A DNA stretch of 64,000 nt from Halorientalis pallida (GTDB taxonomy: Archaea; Halobacteriota; Halobacteria; Halobacteriales; Haloarculaceae): contig NZ_RDFA01000003.1 of the NCBI RefSeq assembly GCF_004118325.1, forward strand, positions 310,001 through 374,000, given 5' to 3'. Positions 35,458 to 44,027 of the stretch are shown piece after piece (the first letter of the stretch is position 1; every line of letters begins with the position of its first letter). The position numbers and the translations under genes were made by a program. The notes under the pieces were generated by a model. That model was not told the origin of the DNA and did no database searches. It saw nothing but the letters and a program-made list of their open reading frames with translations.

Positions 35458-35889
35458 TCACTCCGCGTCGGCGACCATCTCGAACGAGCGCTCGCCCATC
35501 TGGTTCTCCTCGAAGACGAACACGCGGCCGTCGGCTCGATCCAGGTCGGCCTCGACGAAGACCCGGTGGGCCTCGTTGCGGACGGTCACACCGGGGAACA
35601 CGGTGGTCTGCTCGTCTGGTTCGAGCATGACGCGACCGACGCCGGTGTCTTCCAGGATGTCGGCGTGGGTCTTCAGGTCGTTGACGTAAGTCAACACGCC
35701 CTGGGTCTCACTGCCGTCGGTGACGAGGACGTGCACGTCCCGGCCGGGCGCGGTCTTCAGCGGGGACTCACGCTTCTGGGGGACACCGCGGTAGAACGCC
35801 TCGCGCCCGTCGGTGTACTCGACGGTGATCCCGTCCTCGGTGAGTTCGATCGGCAGGGTCTGCGGGGAGACTTCCTCACGGGTGGTCAT
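35458..35889 (-). CDS. Conserved haloarchaeal protein (possibly DUF5796)
   Basis: 143 residues from MTTREEVSPQTLPIELTEDG. The sequence is dominated by alternating strands (GITVEYTDGREAFYRGV, HVLVTDGSETQGVLTYV, GRVFVFEENQMGERSFEMV), an all-beta or alpha-beta domain with no membrane helix and no catalytic motif. Family assignment is from memory and tentative. It is divergent from shikimate kinase with 146 bases between. Confidence 0.65.
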   Translation of the reverse strand: MTTREEVSPQTLPIELTEDGITVEYTDGREAFYRGVPQKRESPLKTAPGRDVHVLVTDGSETQGVLTYVNDLKTHADILEDTGVGRVMLEPDEQTTVFPGVTVRNEAHRVFVEADLDRADGRVFVFEENQMGERSFEMVADAE

Positions 35890-36035
35890 ACCCGAACGTT
35901 CGGTCCCGAGGGCAAAATCCCGTCGGACCGCCGGTAGACTCGCTTCGCTCGACTACCGAGCCCGGCCGCACGCAGTTCGGCCGGACCCGCGACCGGCAAC
36001 CACCACAGGTAAGTACCGAGATACGAGAGGAACGG

Positions 36036-36890
36036 ATGATGCAAGGTCGGGCCCAGGCCCCCGCGGCAGGGACGGTGTTGAACGCCCTCGCGACCGGGAC
36101 CGGATCGGCGTTCGCCATCGACGCCTACACGACGGCGACCGTCGAGTTGGACCCGGACGGCGGTGTCGACGGCGAGATCGCCGGCGCACCCGACGCGGAC
36201 ACGCGACTGATCGAACGCTGCGTCGAACGCGTCGTCGAGCGCTTCGGCGACGGGCAGGGCGGCCATGTTCGCACCGAGAGCGAGGTCCCGATGGCGTCCG
36301 GCCTGAAGAGTTCGAGCGCGGCCGCCAACGCGACCGTGCTGGCGACGCTGTCGGCGCTCGACGCGACCGACGAGATCGACCGCGAGGACGCCTGCCGGAT
36401 CGGCGTGCAGGCCGCCCGAGACGCGGGCGTCACGATCACGGGCGCGTTCGACGACGCGAGCGCGAGTATGCTCGGTGGTGTGACGGTGACCGACAACACC
36501 GACGACGAGTTGCTGGCGCGCGAGGAACGCGACTGGTCCGTGCTGGTGTGGACGCCGCCGGAACGCTCGTTCTCGGCCGACGCCGACGTGGATCGGTGCG
36601 AGCAGGTCGCGCCGATGGCCGAGCTGGTGGCCGACCTCGCTCTCGGCGGCGACTTCGCGCGGGCGATGACGGTCAACGGCCTGGCCTACTGCGCGGCACT
36701 CGATTTCCCGACGGAGCCCATCGTCGAGGCGATGCCGCTGGTCGAGGGCGTCTCCCTGTCGGGAACCGGGCCGAGTTTCACTGCGGTCGGGGAGCACAGC
36801 GCGCTCGAGACAGTGCGGGATATCTGGACGGAACGAGACGGTAACACATGGCTGACAACGACACAGACCGACGGCGCACAGACGAGATGA
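36036..36890 (+). CDS. Archaeal-type shikimate kinase (GHMP superfamily)
   Basis: 284 residues from MMQGRAQAPAAGTVLNALATGTGSAFAID. The ATP-binding motif VPMASGLKSSSAAANA near residue 85 is the GHMP signature seen in archaeal shikimate kinases, which are unrelated to bacterial AroK. The late GTGPSFTAVGE near residue 245 is the third GHMP motif. It makes shikimate 3-phosphate, the substrate of AroA at 46111. The 3' end overlaps the chorismate mutase reading frame. Confidence 0.93.
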   Translation: MMQGRAQAPAAGTVLNALATGTGSAFAIDAYTTATVELDPDGGVDGEIAGAPDADTRLIERCVERVVERFGDGQGGHVRTESEVPMASGLKSSSAAANATVLATLSALDATDEIDREDACRIGVQAARDAGVTITGAFDDASASMLGGVTVTDNTDDELLAREERDWSVLVWTPPERSFSADADVDRCEQVAPMAELVADLALGGDFARAMTVNGLAYCAALDFPTEPIVEAMPLVEGVSLSGTGPSFTAVGEHSALETVRDIWTERDGNTWLTTTQTDGAQTR

Positions 36891-37153
36891 ACCTGGACGA
36901 ACTCCGCGAGGAGATCCAGTCCATCGACCGGGAACTCGTGGAGTTGATCGCCCAGCGAACCTACGTGGCCGAGACCATCGCGGCCGTCAAGGAGGAACAG
37001 GGCCTCCCGACGACCGACGAGGAACAGGAACAGGCCGTGATGGAACGTGCCGGCGAGAACGCCGAACGGTTCGACGTCGACTCGAACCTCGTCAAGGCCG
37101 TCTTCCGCCTGTTGATCGAGTTGAACAAGGTCGAACAGCGCGAGTCCCGATAA
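36848..37153 (+). CDS. Chorismate mutase (AroQ class)
   Basis: 101 residues. Three-helix AroQ pattern: ELREEIQSIDRELVELIAQR, then RTYVAETIAAVKEEQGLP and FRLLIELNKVEQRE. Catalytic-site residues of the AroQ fold (Arg in helix 1, Lys and Glu in helix 3) are consistent. It converts chorismate to prephenate for the TyrA encoded at 43197. ATG 36848 overlaps shikimate kinase by 43 bases; an internal ATG at 36887 would give an 88-residue protein and an ATGA overlap with the kinase stop, which is the more usual arrangement. Both are possible. Confidence 0.9.
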   Translation: MADNDTDRRRTDEMNLDELREEIQSIDRELVELIAQRTYVAETIAAVKEEQGLPTTDEEQEQAVMERAGENAERFDVDSNLVKAVFRLLIELNKVEQRESR

Positions 37154-37188
37154 CGTACCTTTGTAACGGGCCCGCCGAAACGGGGCGT

Positions 37189-38031
37189 ATGGACGGCGAC
37201 GAGTCCGTGTCGGGGGAAGGCGACCTCCGTGCGACGGTTCGGTTTTACCTGCTGGACCACCGGACGTACCTCGGGAAGGCCATCGATATCGCCTTGCTCC
37301 TGTTGAATCTGCTGTTCGTCTGTCTGTTCGTCGTCGAGACGTACCCGGTCGCGGATCGGTTCCAGAACCTGCTGTGGACGCTCGAAGTCGCCATCGCGGC
37401 CGTATTCGCAGTCGAGTACCTCGTTCGACTCTACGGTGCGGAACACCGGCTCGCAGAGTTCCTGAACGGCTACACGATGGTGGACCTGCTGGCGATCCTG
37501 CCGACGCTGTTGCTCGTCGCGTTCCCGGCGTCGGTCTTCGCGGTCGACGTGGGGTTCCTGCGCGTTCTCCGCATCGTCCGGTTCTTGCGCTTCTACCGGT
37601 TCACACGGGACGCAGAGTTTTTCTTCGGCACCGTCTCGGACAACACCCTGCGGGCGATGAAACTGCTGCTCACGATTCTGGTCCTCCTGTCGGCGTCGGC
37701 CGGGCTCTTCTACAGCGCCGAACACGGCGTCAATCCGAACGTCGACACGTTCGGGGACGCGTTCTACTACACCGTCGTGACGCTCTCGACGGTCGGCTTC
37801 GGCGACATCGTCCCGATGACGGCGGCGGGCAAGTGGGTCACCGTGGCGTCGATCCTCGCGGCGATCATCGTCATCCCACGACAGGCGAGCAAGATCCTCA
37901 AGGAGTGGACCAGCCGGGAGAGAGTCAACGTCACCTGCCCCGAGTGTGGCCTTTCTTATCACGATCCGGACGCCTCACACTGCAAGGCCTGTGGGCACGT
38001 CGTCTATCAGGAACACGATTCCCGGGAGTGA
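37189..38031 (+). CDS. Voltage-gated-type potassium channel with C-terminal zinc ribbon
   Basis: 280 residues. Six-helix channel: S1-S3 in residues about 30-115, an S4 with regular arginines RVLRIVRFLRFYRFTR (125-140), and a pore with selectivity filter TVGFGD at 201-206 (strand TLSTVGFGDIVPM). The short cytoplasmic tail carries a zinc ribbon, Cys250 and Cys253 (CPEC), Cys265 and Cys268 (CKAC). It would form a tetrameric K+ channel. In haloarchaea with high internal KCl such channels may balance K+ and membrane potential. The zinc ribbon could be a ligand or protein-contact site. Confidence 0.92.
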   Translation: MDGDESVSGEGDLRATVRFYLLDHRTYLGKAIDIALLLLNLLFVCLFVVETYPVADRFQNLLWTLEVAIAAVFAVEYLVRLYGAEHRLAEFLNGYTMVDLLAILPTLLLVAFPASVFAVDVGFLRVLRIVRFLRFYRFTRDAEFFFGTVSDNTLRAMKLLLTILVLLSASAGLFYSAEHGVNPNVDTFGDAFYYTVVTLSTVGFGDIVPMTAAGKWVTVASILAAIIVIPRQASKILKEWTSRERVNVTCPECGLSYHDPDASHCKACGHVVYQEHDSRE

Positions 38032-38039
38032 CCTGCCCG

Positions 38040-38720
38040 TCAGTACTCCCAGCGGCGGTCGATCCGTTCGGCGATCTCGGGGTGGGCGGCCCGGAGCGTT
38101 TCCACGTCCCTCTCGCCGTCGACGTTGACGACGTGGATCTCGCCGCGACGGCCACCGTACACGTCCTGGAAGTCGTACACGGTGCCGACGGCGGTGACCG
38201 AATCGGGGACGTCGTCGCTCTCACGGAGGAACTGGACCTGCCGGTCGACGTTGTACTCGACGAGGTGGTTGATGGAATCGGGTCGGGAGAGGTCCGCGGG
38301 CAACCGGTCCACGCCCGGTTCGAGCTGGGGCTTCAGCAGGTCGAGACAGTGGCCGATCCCGTCGGGTTCGGACACGCCGTGTGTGAGTGCGTCGTACGTG
38401 GCGGTGACGGCCCCACAGCCCGTGTGGCCCACGACGACGGCGATCTCGGTGCCCGTGTGTTCGATGGGGTAGAGCACGTCGCCGGAGACGGTCTCGCCGA
38501 CCGCGGTCCGCTGGACGACGCGGTTGCCGATGTTGCCACAGGTGAAGAGGTGCCCGGGTTCGTCGTTTCCCCAGATGTGATCCTGGAGGACGCGCGAGTC
38601 CGAACAGCAGACGGTGACGGCCTCGGGATGCTGGGCGTCTTGCACGTCGTCGAACCGTGCGTCGAACGTGGCGGCGTGGTCGGCGTTCCGCGCCAGCAGG
38701 TCGACGAACGTCTGATCCAT
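38040..38720 (-). CDS. Beta-class carbonic anhydrase
   Basis: 226 residues from MDQTFVDLLARNADHA. Zinc ligands are in CCSDSR (Cys and Asp), and HTGCG supplies His and Cys, with the usual VVVGHTGCGAV strand. It interconverts CO2 and bicarbonate. The longer frame to 38855 is Arg-rich, so the ATG at 38720 is chosen. It converges with the channel gene. Confidence 0.93.
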   Translation of the reverse strand: MDQTFVDLLARNADHAATFDARFDDVQDAQHPEAVTVCCSDSRVLQDHIWGNDEPGHLFTCGNIGNRVVQRTAVGETVSGDVLYPIEHTGTEIAVVVGHTGCGAVTATYDALTHGVSEPDGIGHCLDLLKPQLEPGVDRLPADLSRPDSINHLVEYNVDRQVQFLRESDDVPDSVTAVGTVYDFQDVYGGRRGEIHVVNVDGERDVETLRAAHPEIAERIDRRWEY

Positions 38721-38832
38721 ACCCAAGACGCACACGGTACCGACGTAACTCTTGTTTTCCCACGAAAACCCGACAGAAGGGGGATCGAACCGCGACCGCC
38801 GTCGGACGCGGTCGCGGCGGCGAAGCGACGGA

Positions 38833-39078
38833 CTACAGCGAGTAGTCGTCGTCACCGGGTTCGTCGCGCATGGCGGGGTCCTGCTGGTCGGCGACCGACT
38901 GCTGGAACATGTCGCCGCCGAGTTCTTCGCTCTCCTCCTCGATGGGGCCGTAGGCCGACAGACCCTGCGTGAGCAGTTTCTCGACGGCCTCGTCCCAGTT
39001 GACGAATTCGCCCTGGCTCACCATTCGTTCGATATCGTTCTCGACGCGGTCGGACAGCTCCATCTCTATCTTGGCCAT
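38833..39078 (-). CDS. Small protein with ribbon-helix-helix-like N-terminus
   Basis: 81 residues from MAKIEMELSDRVENDIERMV. The beta strand then helix-turn-helix pattern KIEMELSDRVENDIERMVSQGEFVNWDEAVEKLL matches the ribbon-helix-helix fold of CopG-like or CheX-like small regulators, while the C-terminus is acidic and unstructured (GDDDYSL). DNA binding is likely but unproven. The upstream frame to 39378 is not acidic and is rejected. Confidence 0.7.
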   Translation of the reverse strand: MAKIEMELSDRVENDIERMVSQGEFVNWDEAVEKLLTQGLSAYGPIEEESEELGGDMFQQSVADQQDPAMRDEPGDDDYSL

Positions 39079-39297
39079 ACCCCCGCTCAGGGTAACAGGT
39101 AGGTAAGGTTTGGGTCTGGTATGTGAGGCCGAAACCGGACCGACAGTGACAGCGCCACCGGCCGGCGAGAGACCGGGTAAGCTGGGCGTACGTGTGGGAC
39201 ACCGGGGCCGTCGGCAGGCGCCCGGCCGGGAAGGAGAGCCTTTCCGGACGAACGATGTCCGGCGTTTATTCGGACTGCCGTGGCACCGAGAGATGCT

Positions 39298-40566
39298 ATG
39301 TCTGGGGAACCGAGTACCGGCGGTGAGCAGCGGATATCGAGCGACGAGGAGACGATCCGTACGTGGGCGACCGAACACGACGTGGTCCCGGTCCGGTTCG
39401 AGGGGTCGTCCGGCGAGCGGTTCGAGCTGATTCCCGAGTCGGAGATCGGAGCCGATCGCCAGCGGGTCGACTGGGAGACGTTCGCGACCGAACTGGACGC
39501 GAAAGACGAGCTAGTCGTCGAGTACGGTTCGGACCGTGATCGACCGCTGGCGGTCCTCGAGCGCGAGGACGCGATGGCGCAGGCGGGCCTCGACGACGCG
39601 GAGTTCGAAGAGCGGCTCATCACGGGCGAGACGGTGACGACCCAGGTCGAGGAGACCGCCGTCGTCGAGACCGTCGTCCACGAGGAAGCGACCGTCGAGA
39701 GCGAACTCGTCGGCGAAGACGTCACGGACGAGACGGTCGTGGACGTACGGCTGGCCGACCGCGAATGTACGAGCTGTGATCTCGTCACGGACGAGACGCC
39801 GGCGGCGGCGGATCGCTTCGACCGGGGTCGGTACGAGGCGGCCACCCGTGACGAAGCGGGGATCGCCCGCGGTGAGGGCGCACAGATCGAGGGCGACGAC
39901 GTGCCCTACGGGGCCGACCTCGACGTCAGGGAGACGTGGACGGTCACGCGCCGGGTCGTCGACGAGTACACCGTCGAGAGCCGTGTCACGGGCGTCGACG
40001 TGAGCGAGGACGAGGCCGTCCGAGGGCAGGACGTCGACGTCGAGGGGCTCCACCGCTCCATCGTCGAGGAGGGTCTCGTCGAACTCGACGGGGCACCCGA
40101 CGACGTGCTCGCGCAGTGTGAGATCGAGAGCGAGTTCGAGGAAGACGACCGGATCAGGACACAGTTCGAGCGTGAACGGACCGTCGAGGACGAGGTGGTC
40201 GACCGACTGCACCTCCACGCTGCGATCACCGACGGCGAGTACGGGGATCTCGAGATCCTCGAGACGCGCGACGTCAGCGAGACCGGGACGATGGCCGGCG
40301 AAGGGAGGGGCCGGATCGGCGACGACGAGGTCGGCAAGCGCGTGGTCGACGCCACCGGCGACGACGTGGGCGAGGTCACGGCTGTCGAATCGGACGGGTC
40401 GGTCGTGTACGTCGACCCCCACCAGGGAATCACCGACCGGATCATGTCGACGCTCGGCTGGGGCGACGACGACGACGAGAGCTACCCCATCAGGACCGAA
40501 CACGTCGAGCGAATCACCGACGACCGGATCGTGCTGAAAGAAGAGGAACAACTGGTCAGGAGCTAG
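39298..40566 (+). CDS. Acidic multi-beta protein with PRC-barrel-like C-terminus
   Basis: 422 residues from MSGEPSTGGEQRISSDEET. The first 60 residues resemble a small sensor domain (TWATEHDVVPVRFEGSSGERFELIP). Residues about 105-320 contain degenerate repeats of V-E-x-x-V-x-x-x-D-V-(T/S)-(D/E) type (TVESELVGEDVTDE and TVESRVTGVDVSED). The C-terminal 85 residues (GKRVVDATGDDVGEVTAVES ... IVLKEEEQ) have the PRC-barrel-like turn pattern. It may be a DUF2382/YsnF-like stress protein, at low confidence. A TATA-like GTTTATTCG is at 39263-39271, about 27-35 bases before the ATG. It overlaps surE by four bases tail to tail. Confidence 0.65.
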   Translation: MSGEPSTGGEQRISSDEETIRTWATEHDVVPVRFEGSSGERFELIPESEIGADRQRVDWETFATELDAKDELVVEYGSDRDRPLAVLEREDAMAQAGLDDAEFEERLITGETVTTQVEETAVVETVVHEEATVESELVGEDVTDETVVDVRLADRECTSCDLVTDETPAAADRFDRGRYEAATRDEAGIARGEGAQIEGDDVPYGADLDVRETWTVTRRVVDEYTVESRVTGVDVSEDEAVRGQDVDVEGLHRSIVEEGLVELDGAPDDVLAQCEIESEFEEDDRIRTQFERERTVEDEVVDRLHLHAAITDGEYGDLEILETRDVSETGTMAGEGRGRIGDDEVGKRVVDATGDDVGEVTAVESDGSVVYVDPHQGITDRIMSTLGWGDDDDESYPIRTEHVERITDDRIVLKEEEQLVRS

Positions 40567-41366
40567 TCGGCAGAATCCGTGAACGTCTCGGCGAGCGCGT
40601 CGAGGGCCTCGTGGTGTTCGGTGGTGTGTGGGGCCGTCAGCGGTGAGACACTGACTTGGCCGTCGACGACGGCACGACGGTCGGTCCCCTCGGGGTCGGG
40701 AATGTCGCCCTCCCCCATCAGTTCCCAGATGCGGTCGTGGAGGGTGATCTCCCCGTCGTGACGCTCGGCGTCCATCATGTAGGTCCGGGAGGGTTCGGTG
40801 ACGACCATCTCCGCGGGCCCGTCACCGCCCTGATCGGGGACGGGCGCGTTGACGTTGAGGTAGTCCGCCCGCTCGAAGACGCCGGCGTCGAGGGCGTGGT
40901 CGGCGAGGTACCGCGTCGCGCGGGCGGCGTTGTCGTAGGCAGCCAGTTCGACGTCGATGTCGGTGTAGCTGGTGTCTTCGCTGACGGGGACGTACAGGGA
41001 GACGGCGATGGCCGGTACGTCGAAGAAGGTGGCTTCGACGGCGGCGCTGACGGTGCCCGAGCGACCGAGCACGTAGGCGCCGAGGTTGGCACCCTGGTTA
41101 CACCCCGCGACGACGAGGTCGGCGTCGGGGACCAGCGTGCCCAGGCCCGCGATCACGCAGTCGGCCGGCGTCCCCTCGATGGCGTAACCGAGTTCGTGTT
41201 CGTGGATCTCGACGTTGTGTGAGAGCGCGCGGCCGACGGCGCTTTGATCGGCGGCGGGAGCGACGGCCGTCACCGTCCCGACGGCCGAGAGCGCTTCGTA
41301 GAGGGCGCGAAACCCGGTGCTCTCGATGCCGTCGTCGTTCGTCAACAGAATCTCCGGATCGGCCAT
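40563..41366 (-). CDS. surE: 5'/3'-nucleotidase SurE
   Basis: 267 residues from MADPEILLTNDDGIESTGFRAL. The SurE motif NDDG at residues 10-13 supplies the metal-binding Asp pair, and the APAADQSAVGRALS and NQGANLG blocks complete the site. It removes phosphate from nucleoside monophosphates. Length is usual. A TATA-like GCTTTTGCG lies about 25 bases upstream of the ATG. Confidence 0.94.
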   Translation of the reverse strand: MADPEILLTNDDGIESTGFRALYEALSAVGTVTAVAPAADQSAVGRALSHNVEIHEHELGYAIEGTPADCVIAGLGTLVPDADLVVAGCNQGANLGAYVLGRSGTVSAAVEATFFDVPAIAVSLYVPVSEDTSYTDIDVELAAYDNAARATRYLADHALDAGVFERADYLNVNAPVPDQGGDGPAEMVVTEPSRTYMMDAERHDGEITLHDRIWELMGEGDIPDPEGTDRRAVVDGQVSVSPLTAPHTTEHHEALDALAETFTDSAD

Positions 41367-41439
41367 GTGAAGTCGTAGGACGGCCCTCGCAAAAGCCCAC
41401 CGCTCACCCGCGACGCTCGGGAACTGAGTCGGAACCAGT

Positions 41440-41448
41440 TTTTATATG
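41440..41448 (+). promoter_or_regulatory. TATA box of the 41472 small membrane protein gene
   Basis: TTTTATATG in GC-rich context lies 24-32 bases before the ATG at 41472, the leaderless spacing. A second TTTTATAA at 41454-41461 is too close to the start to serve in the same way. Confidence 0.55.
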
Positions 41449-41471
41449 ACGCCTTTTATAAGATATCGCGT

Positions 41472-41783
41472 ATGGCTGAGGAGAGGACCCCACCGGAGGA
41501 CCTGTCGTTGCTCGGGAGTTGCCGGTGGCTGTTGTTCGACCAGTTCGACGAGTCGCGGGCCGACCGACTCCGGAGCGCGTTCGTCTTCATCGGGCTGGCG
41601 ACGAGTTTTCTCGCCTTCGTCGCGGCCACGTCGGCGCTGTTACAGAGCGTCGGACTCTGGTGGGTCGGGCTGATTCTCGGACTCCTCGGCGCGGGGACGC
41701 TGGCGTTCGTCTGGCTCCTGGCGCTCGGCTCGTTCGCGGAGTGGTTCGAGAGCGGCGAGGGCCTGGGCGCGGACACGGAGTAG
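41472..41783 (+). CDS. Small membrane protein with two helices
   Basis: 103 residues from MAEERTPPEDLSLLGSC. Two transmembrane helices lie at about residues 38-59 (FIGLATSFLAFVAATSAL) and 63-87 (LWWVGLILGLLGAGTLAFVWLLAL). Both ends are acidic. The family is not recognised. A strong TATA box supports a real transcript. It converges with the Rsm22-like gene, one base apart. Confidence 0.7.
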   Translation: MAEERTPPEDLSLLGSCRWLLFDQFDESRADRLRSAFVFIGLATSFLAFVAATSALLQSVGLWWVGLILGLLGAGTLAFVWLLALGSFAEWFESGEGLGADTE

Positions 41784-41784
41784 C

Positions 41785-43200
41785 TCAGGCGGCTGCGGGT
41801 ACCCGGTCGACGACGGACTCGCCGTCGACGACCAAGTTGTAGGCTTCTTCGTCGTCGTTCCAGAGCGCCAGCACGTTCTCACAGACCAGCAGGTCGCCGT
41901 ACGCGGCCGTCGCCAGGTCGCGGTTCAGCGCCGACTCCTTGGTGAGGACGGCGTAGTGAGCCACCCGTTCGCTCCCGTCGCCGATCTTGAACAGCGGGTT
42001 GGCGTCATCGCCGGCGAGGTCGTGGCTCAGCTTGATCGCCGCCACGTCGATGCGGTTCGAGACGTGCGTGTCCATCTCGGCCATCCGGGCGAACTCGCTG
42101 ACCGATGGCGAGAAGTCGATCCGGCGCTGTCCGTCGGGCCGCATGATCGTGTAGGCGTACTGCACGTCGGCGTTGACGAACTCGCCTGGCTCGTGGTCTG
42201 GGTCGCTGGCCGCCTCGTCCAAGCGACGCTGGAACGCCGGCGTGTCGAGATCGGGCTTGACGTCGAACGACCAGCCCTCGTCGCTCGGCGTCGCCGACGG
42301 CCAGAGCCGGACCGCCGGCGCGTAGACGGACAATCCGTCCTCGACGGCGCGTTCGACCTCGCGCAGTCCGATCGCAGTCTCGCGGTCGGCGGGCGCGAGT
42401 GCGACCAGCGAGCCGTCCGCTGCGAGCGCGTTCCGGTAGCGGTCGACCACGCCGCCGGGATCGTCGAGTTCGCTCAGGACGTTGGCGAAGAGGATCAGGT
42501 CGTACTCCCCGTCGGGTTCGAAGTCCTCGGCGGTGGCCTCGTGGACCGTCGTCCGGAAGTTCCGGCCGGTTTCGTCGAGCAGGGCCGAGAGGACGGCGGT
42601 CGCCGCGCTCGGTTCGACGGCGTGATACTCGACCAGCGCGTCCTCGGGCACCAGATCGGCCAGCCCCAGCGCGGGGCCGCCGACGCCCGCCCCTACGTCG
42701 AGGACGCGCAGTTTCCGGGGCAGCAAGCCGTCCGCGATCAGATCCGAGAGGACGTACTGGACGGCGGCGTAGTAGTCCGGGAGGTGATACAGGGCGTAAG
42801 CGAGTGCGGTTTCCTCGTCGTACTCCACGTCGTTGCCCCACAGGTAGTCGGTCTTCAGGTCGCGAATCCGCTCGCGGATCGCGTCGCCGGACTCGCCGTC
42901 GGGCCAGCCCGCGCCGTATTCGTCCACGAACAGTTCCTCGAGCACCATCGAGTACGCCGACGGGAAGTCCTCGACGCCGTGGAAGGGGACAGAGAGCGGA
43001 CCGGCCTCGACGGGCTCGAAGGTTCCGTCGTCGTTCTCCAGTAGTCCGAGGTCGAACGCGTCCTCCCGCAGGACCCGCATGATCGTGGCCGGGTGGGGTT
43101 GGCCTTCGACGTACTCCTGGATCTCCTCGGGGTCGATGGGCCGGACCGACTGGAGGTACTGGGCGTTGTCCCGGACCTGTTCGCGCTGGTCGGCGTTCAT
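41785..43200 (-). CDS. SAM-dependent methyltransferase, Rsm22-like
   Basis: 471 residues. The methyltransferase motif I LRVLDVGAGVGGPALGLADL begins near residue 164, and the acidic strand LILFANVLSEL near 255 is motif IV. Length and the YALYHLPDYYAAVQYVLSDL helix are consistent with the small ribosomal subunit Rsm22 family, a group with a class I fold and usually a metal-binding tail; no Cys cluster is visible here. The gene overlaps tyrA by four bases downstream of it, so they are cotranscribed. Confidence 0.72.
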   Translation of the reverse strand: MNADQREQVRDNAQYLQSVRPIDPEEIQEYVEGQPHPATIMRVLREDAFDLGLLENDDGTFEPVEAGPLSVPFHGVEDFPSAYSMVLEELFVDEYGAGWPDGESGDAIRERIRDLKTDYLWGNDVEYDEETALAYALYHLPDYYAAVQYVLSDLIADGLLPRKLRVLDVGAGVGGPALGLADLVPEDALVEYHAVEPSAATAVLSALLDETGRNFRTTVHEATAEDFEPDGEYDLILFANVLSELDDPGGVVDRYRNALAADGSLVALAPADRETAIGLREVERAVEDGLSVYAPAVRLWPSATPSDEGWSFDVKPDLDTPAFQRRLDEAASDPDHEPGEFVNADVQYAYTIMRPDGQRRIDFSPSVSEFARMAEMDTHVSNRIDVAAIKLSHDLAGDDANPLFKIGDGSERVAHYAVLTKESALNRDLATAAYGDLLVCENVLALWNDDEEAYNLVVDGESVVDRVPAAA

Positions 43201-43943
43201 CGGTGGTCACCCGCGTCGCGGTACAGGTTCCCGAAGGCGTCGTCGTCGGCCGCCGCGATCTCCTCGGCCGCCGCGGCCACGTCGCTGGCTCCCTCGAAGG
43301 CGCTCTGGATGTCGGCGTACACGCGTGGATCGCCGCCCGTGACCTGTTCGAGGAGGTCGAACAACGCGGCGGAGACCGGCGTCTGGAACTGCTCGGGCAC
43401 GTCGTCGGCGGCCAGGCCGAACGCGAGGATGGCGGCGTGGGCCTTCGCCTGGACGGTCTCCATGGCTCGGTCGTGTTCGGCGGCGGTGGTCTCGAAGACA
43501 TTGTTGCCGCGGGCCAGCAGTGCCTCCTGGATCACGTCGGTCGTCGGCCCGGCGGCGTCGACGACGGCGGCGACGTTCCCGGGTTCGTTCGCCGGGGCGA
43601 ACAGCGGGTGGAGGCTCAGCCGTTCGCGGTCGGGGGCCGCCTCGCGCATCGCGGCGACGGGTTCGGCGGCGACGCCGGTCACGTCGACAAGCGCGTCCTC
43701 CGCGCGGCCGGCGTGGGTGGCGATGGCCTCGACGGCGACCGGGATCGGGACCGCGATACAGACCGCAGTAAAGGACTCGTCGGTGTCGAGCGGGACGGTT
43801 CGGCCGTCCACGGCGTCGGCGGCGGTGCTCGCGGCCGCGTCGTCGGGATCGGCGAAGGCGACGGCCGCGTCGTCGGGGCCCGCCCGAACCGCGTCGGCGA
43901 ACCACCGGCCCATCGCGCCGGCACCGACCACGAGTACGTTCAT
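43197..43943 (-). CDS. tyrA: Prephenate dehydrogenase
   Basis: 248 residues. NAD-binding GAGAMGRW begins at residue 7, and the domain then runs VCIAVPIPVAVEAI, DVTGVAAEP and SLHPLFAP, the last matching the prephenate dehydrogenase HPM-like motif. It converts prephenate to 4-hydroxyphenylpyruvate for tyrosine. It lacks a fused chorismate mutase, consistent with the separate mutase at 36848. It leads a two-gene operon with the Rsm22-like methyltransferase. Confidence 0.9.
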   Translation of the reverse strand: MNVLVVGAGAMGRWFADAVRAGPDDAAVAFADPDDAAASTAADAVDGRTVPLDTDESFTAVCIAVPIPVAVEAIATHAGRAEDALVDVTGVAAEPVAAMREAAPDRERLSLHPLFAPANEPGNVAAVVDAAGPTTDVIQEALLARGNNVFETTAAEHDRAMETVQAKAHAAILAFGLAADDVPEQFQTPVSAALFDLLEQVTGGDPRVYADIQSAFEGASDVAAAAEEIAAADDDAFGNLYRDAGDHR

Positions 43944-44027
43944 GGAGACGTGGTAACCGTGGCCCGCTCAAAAGCGGTTCGGGTCGGCGACCACGAGCCT
44001 TTTACCGCCGCGCTGACGCTATCCGAC

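Noticed and set aside
36848-36890. Frameshift between shikimate kinase and chorismate mutase
   Set aside because: Both frames are intact families; an overlap with alternative start ATG 36887 explains it.
43203-44027. N-terminal extension of the lipoprotein frame into tyrA
   Set aside because: The reading frame is open upstream by chance; lipobox, TATA box and ATG at 44028 fix the start.
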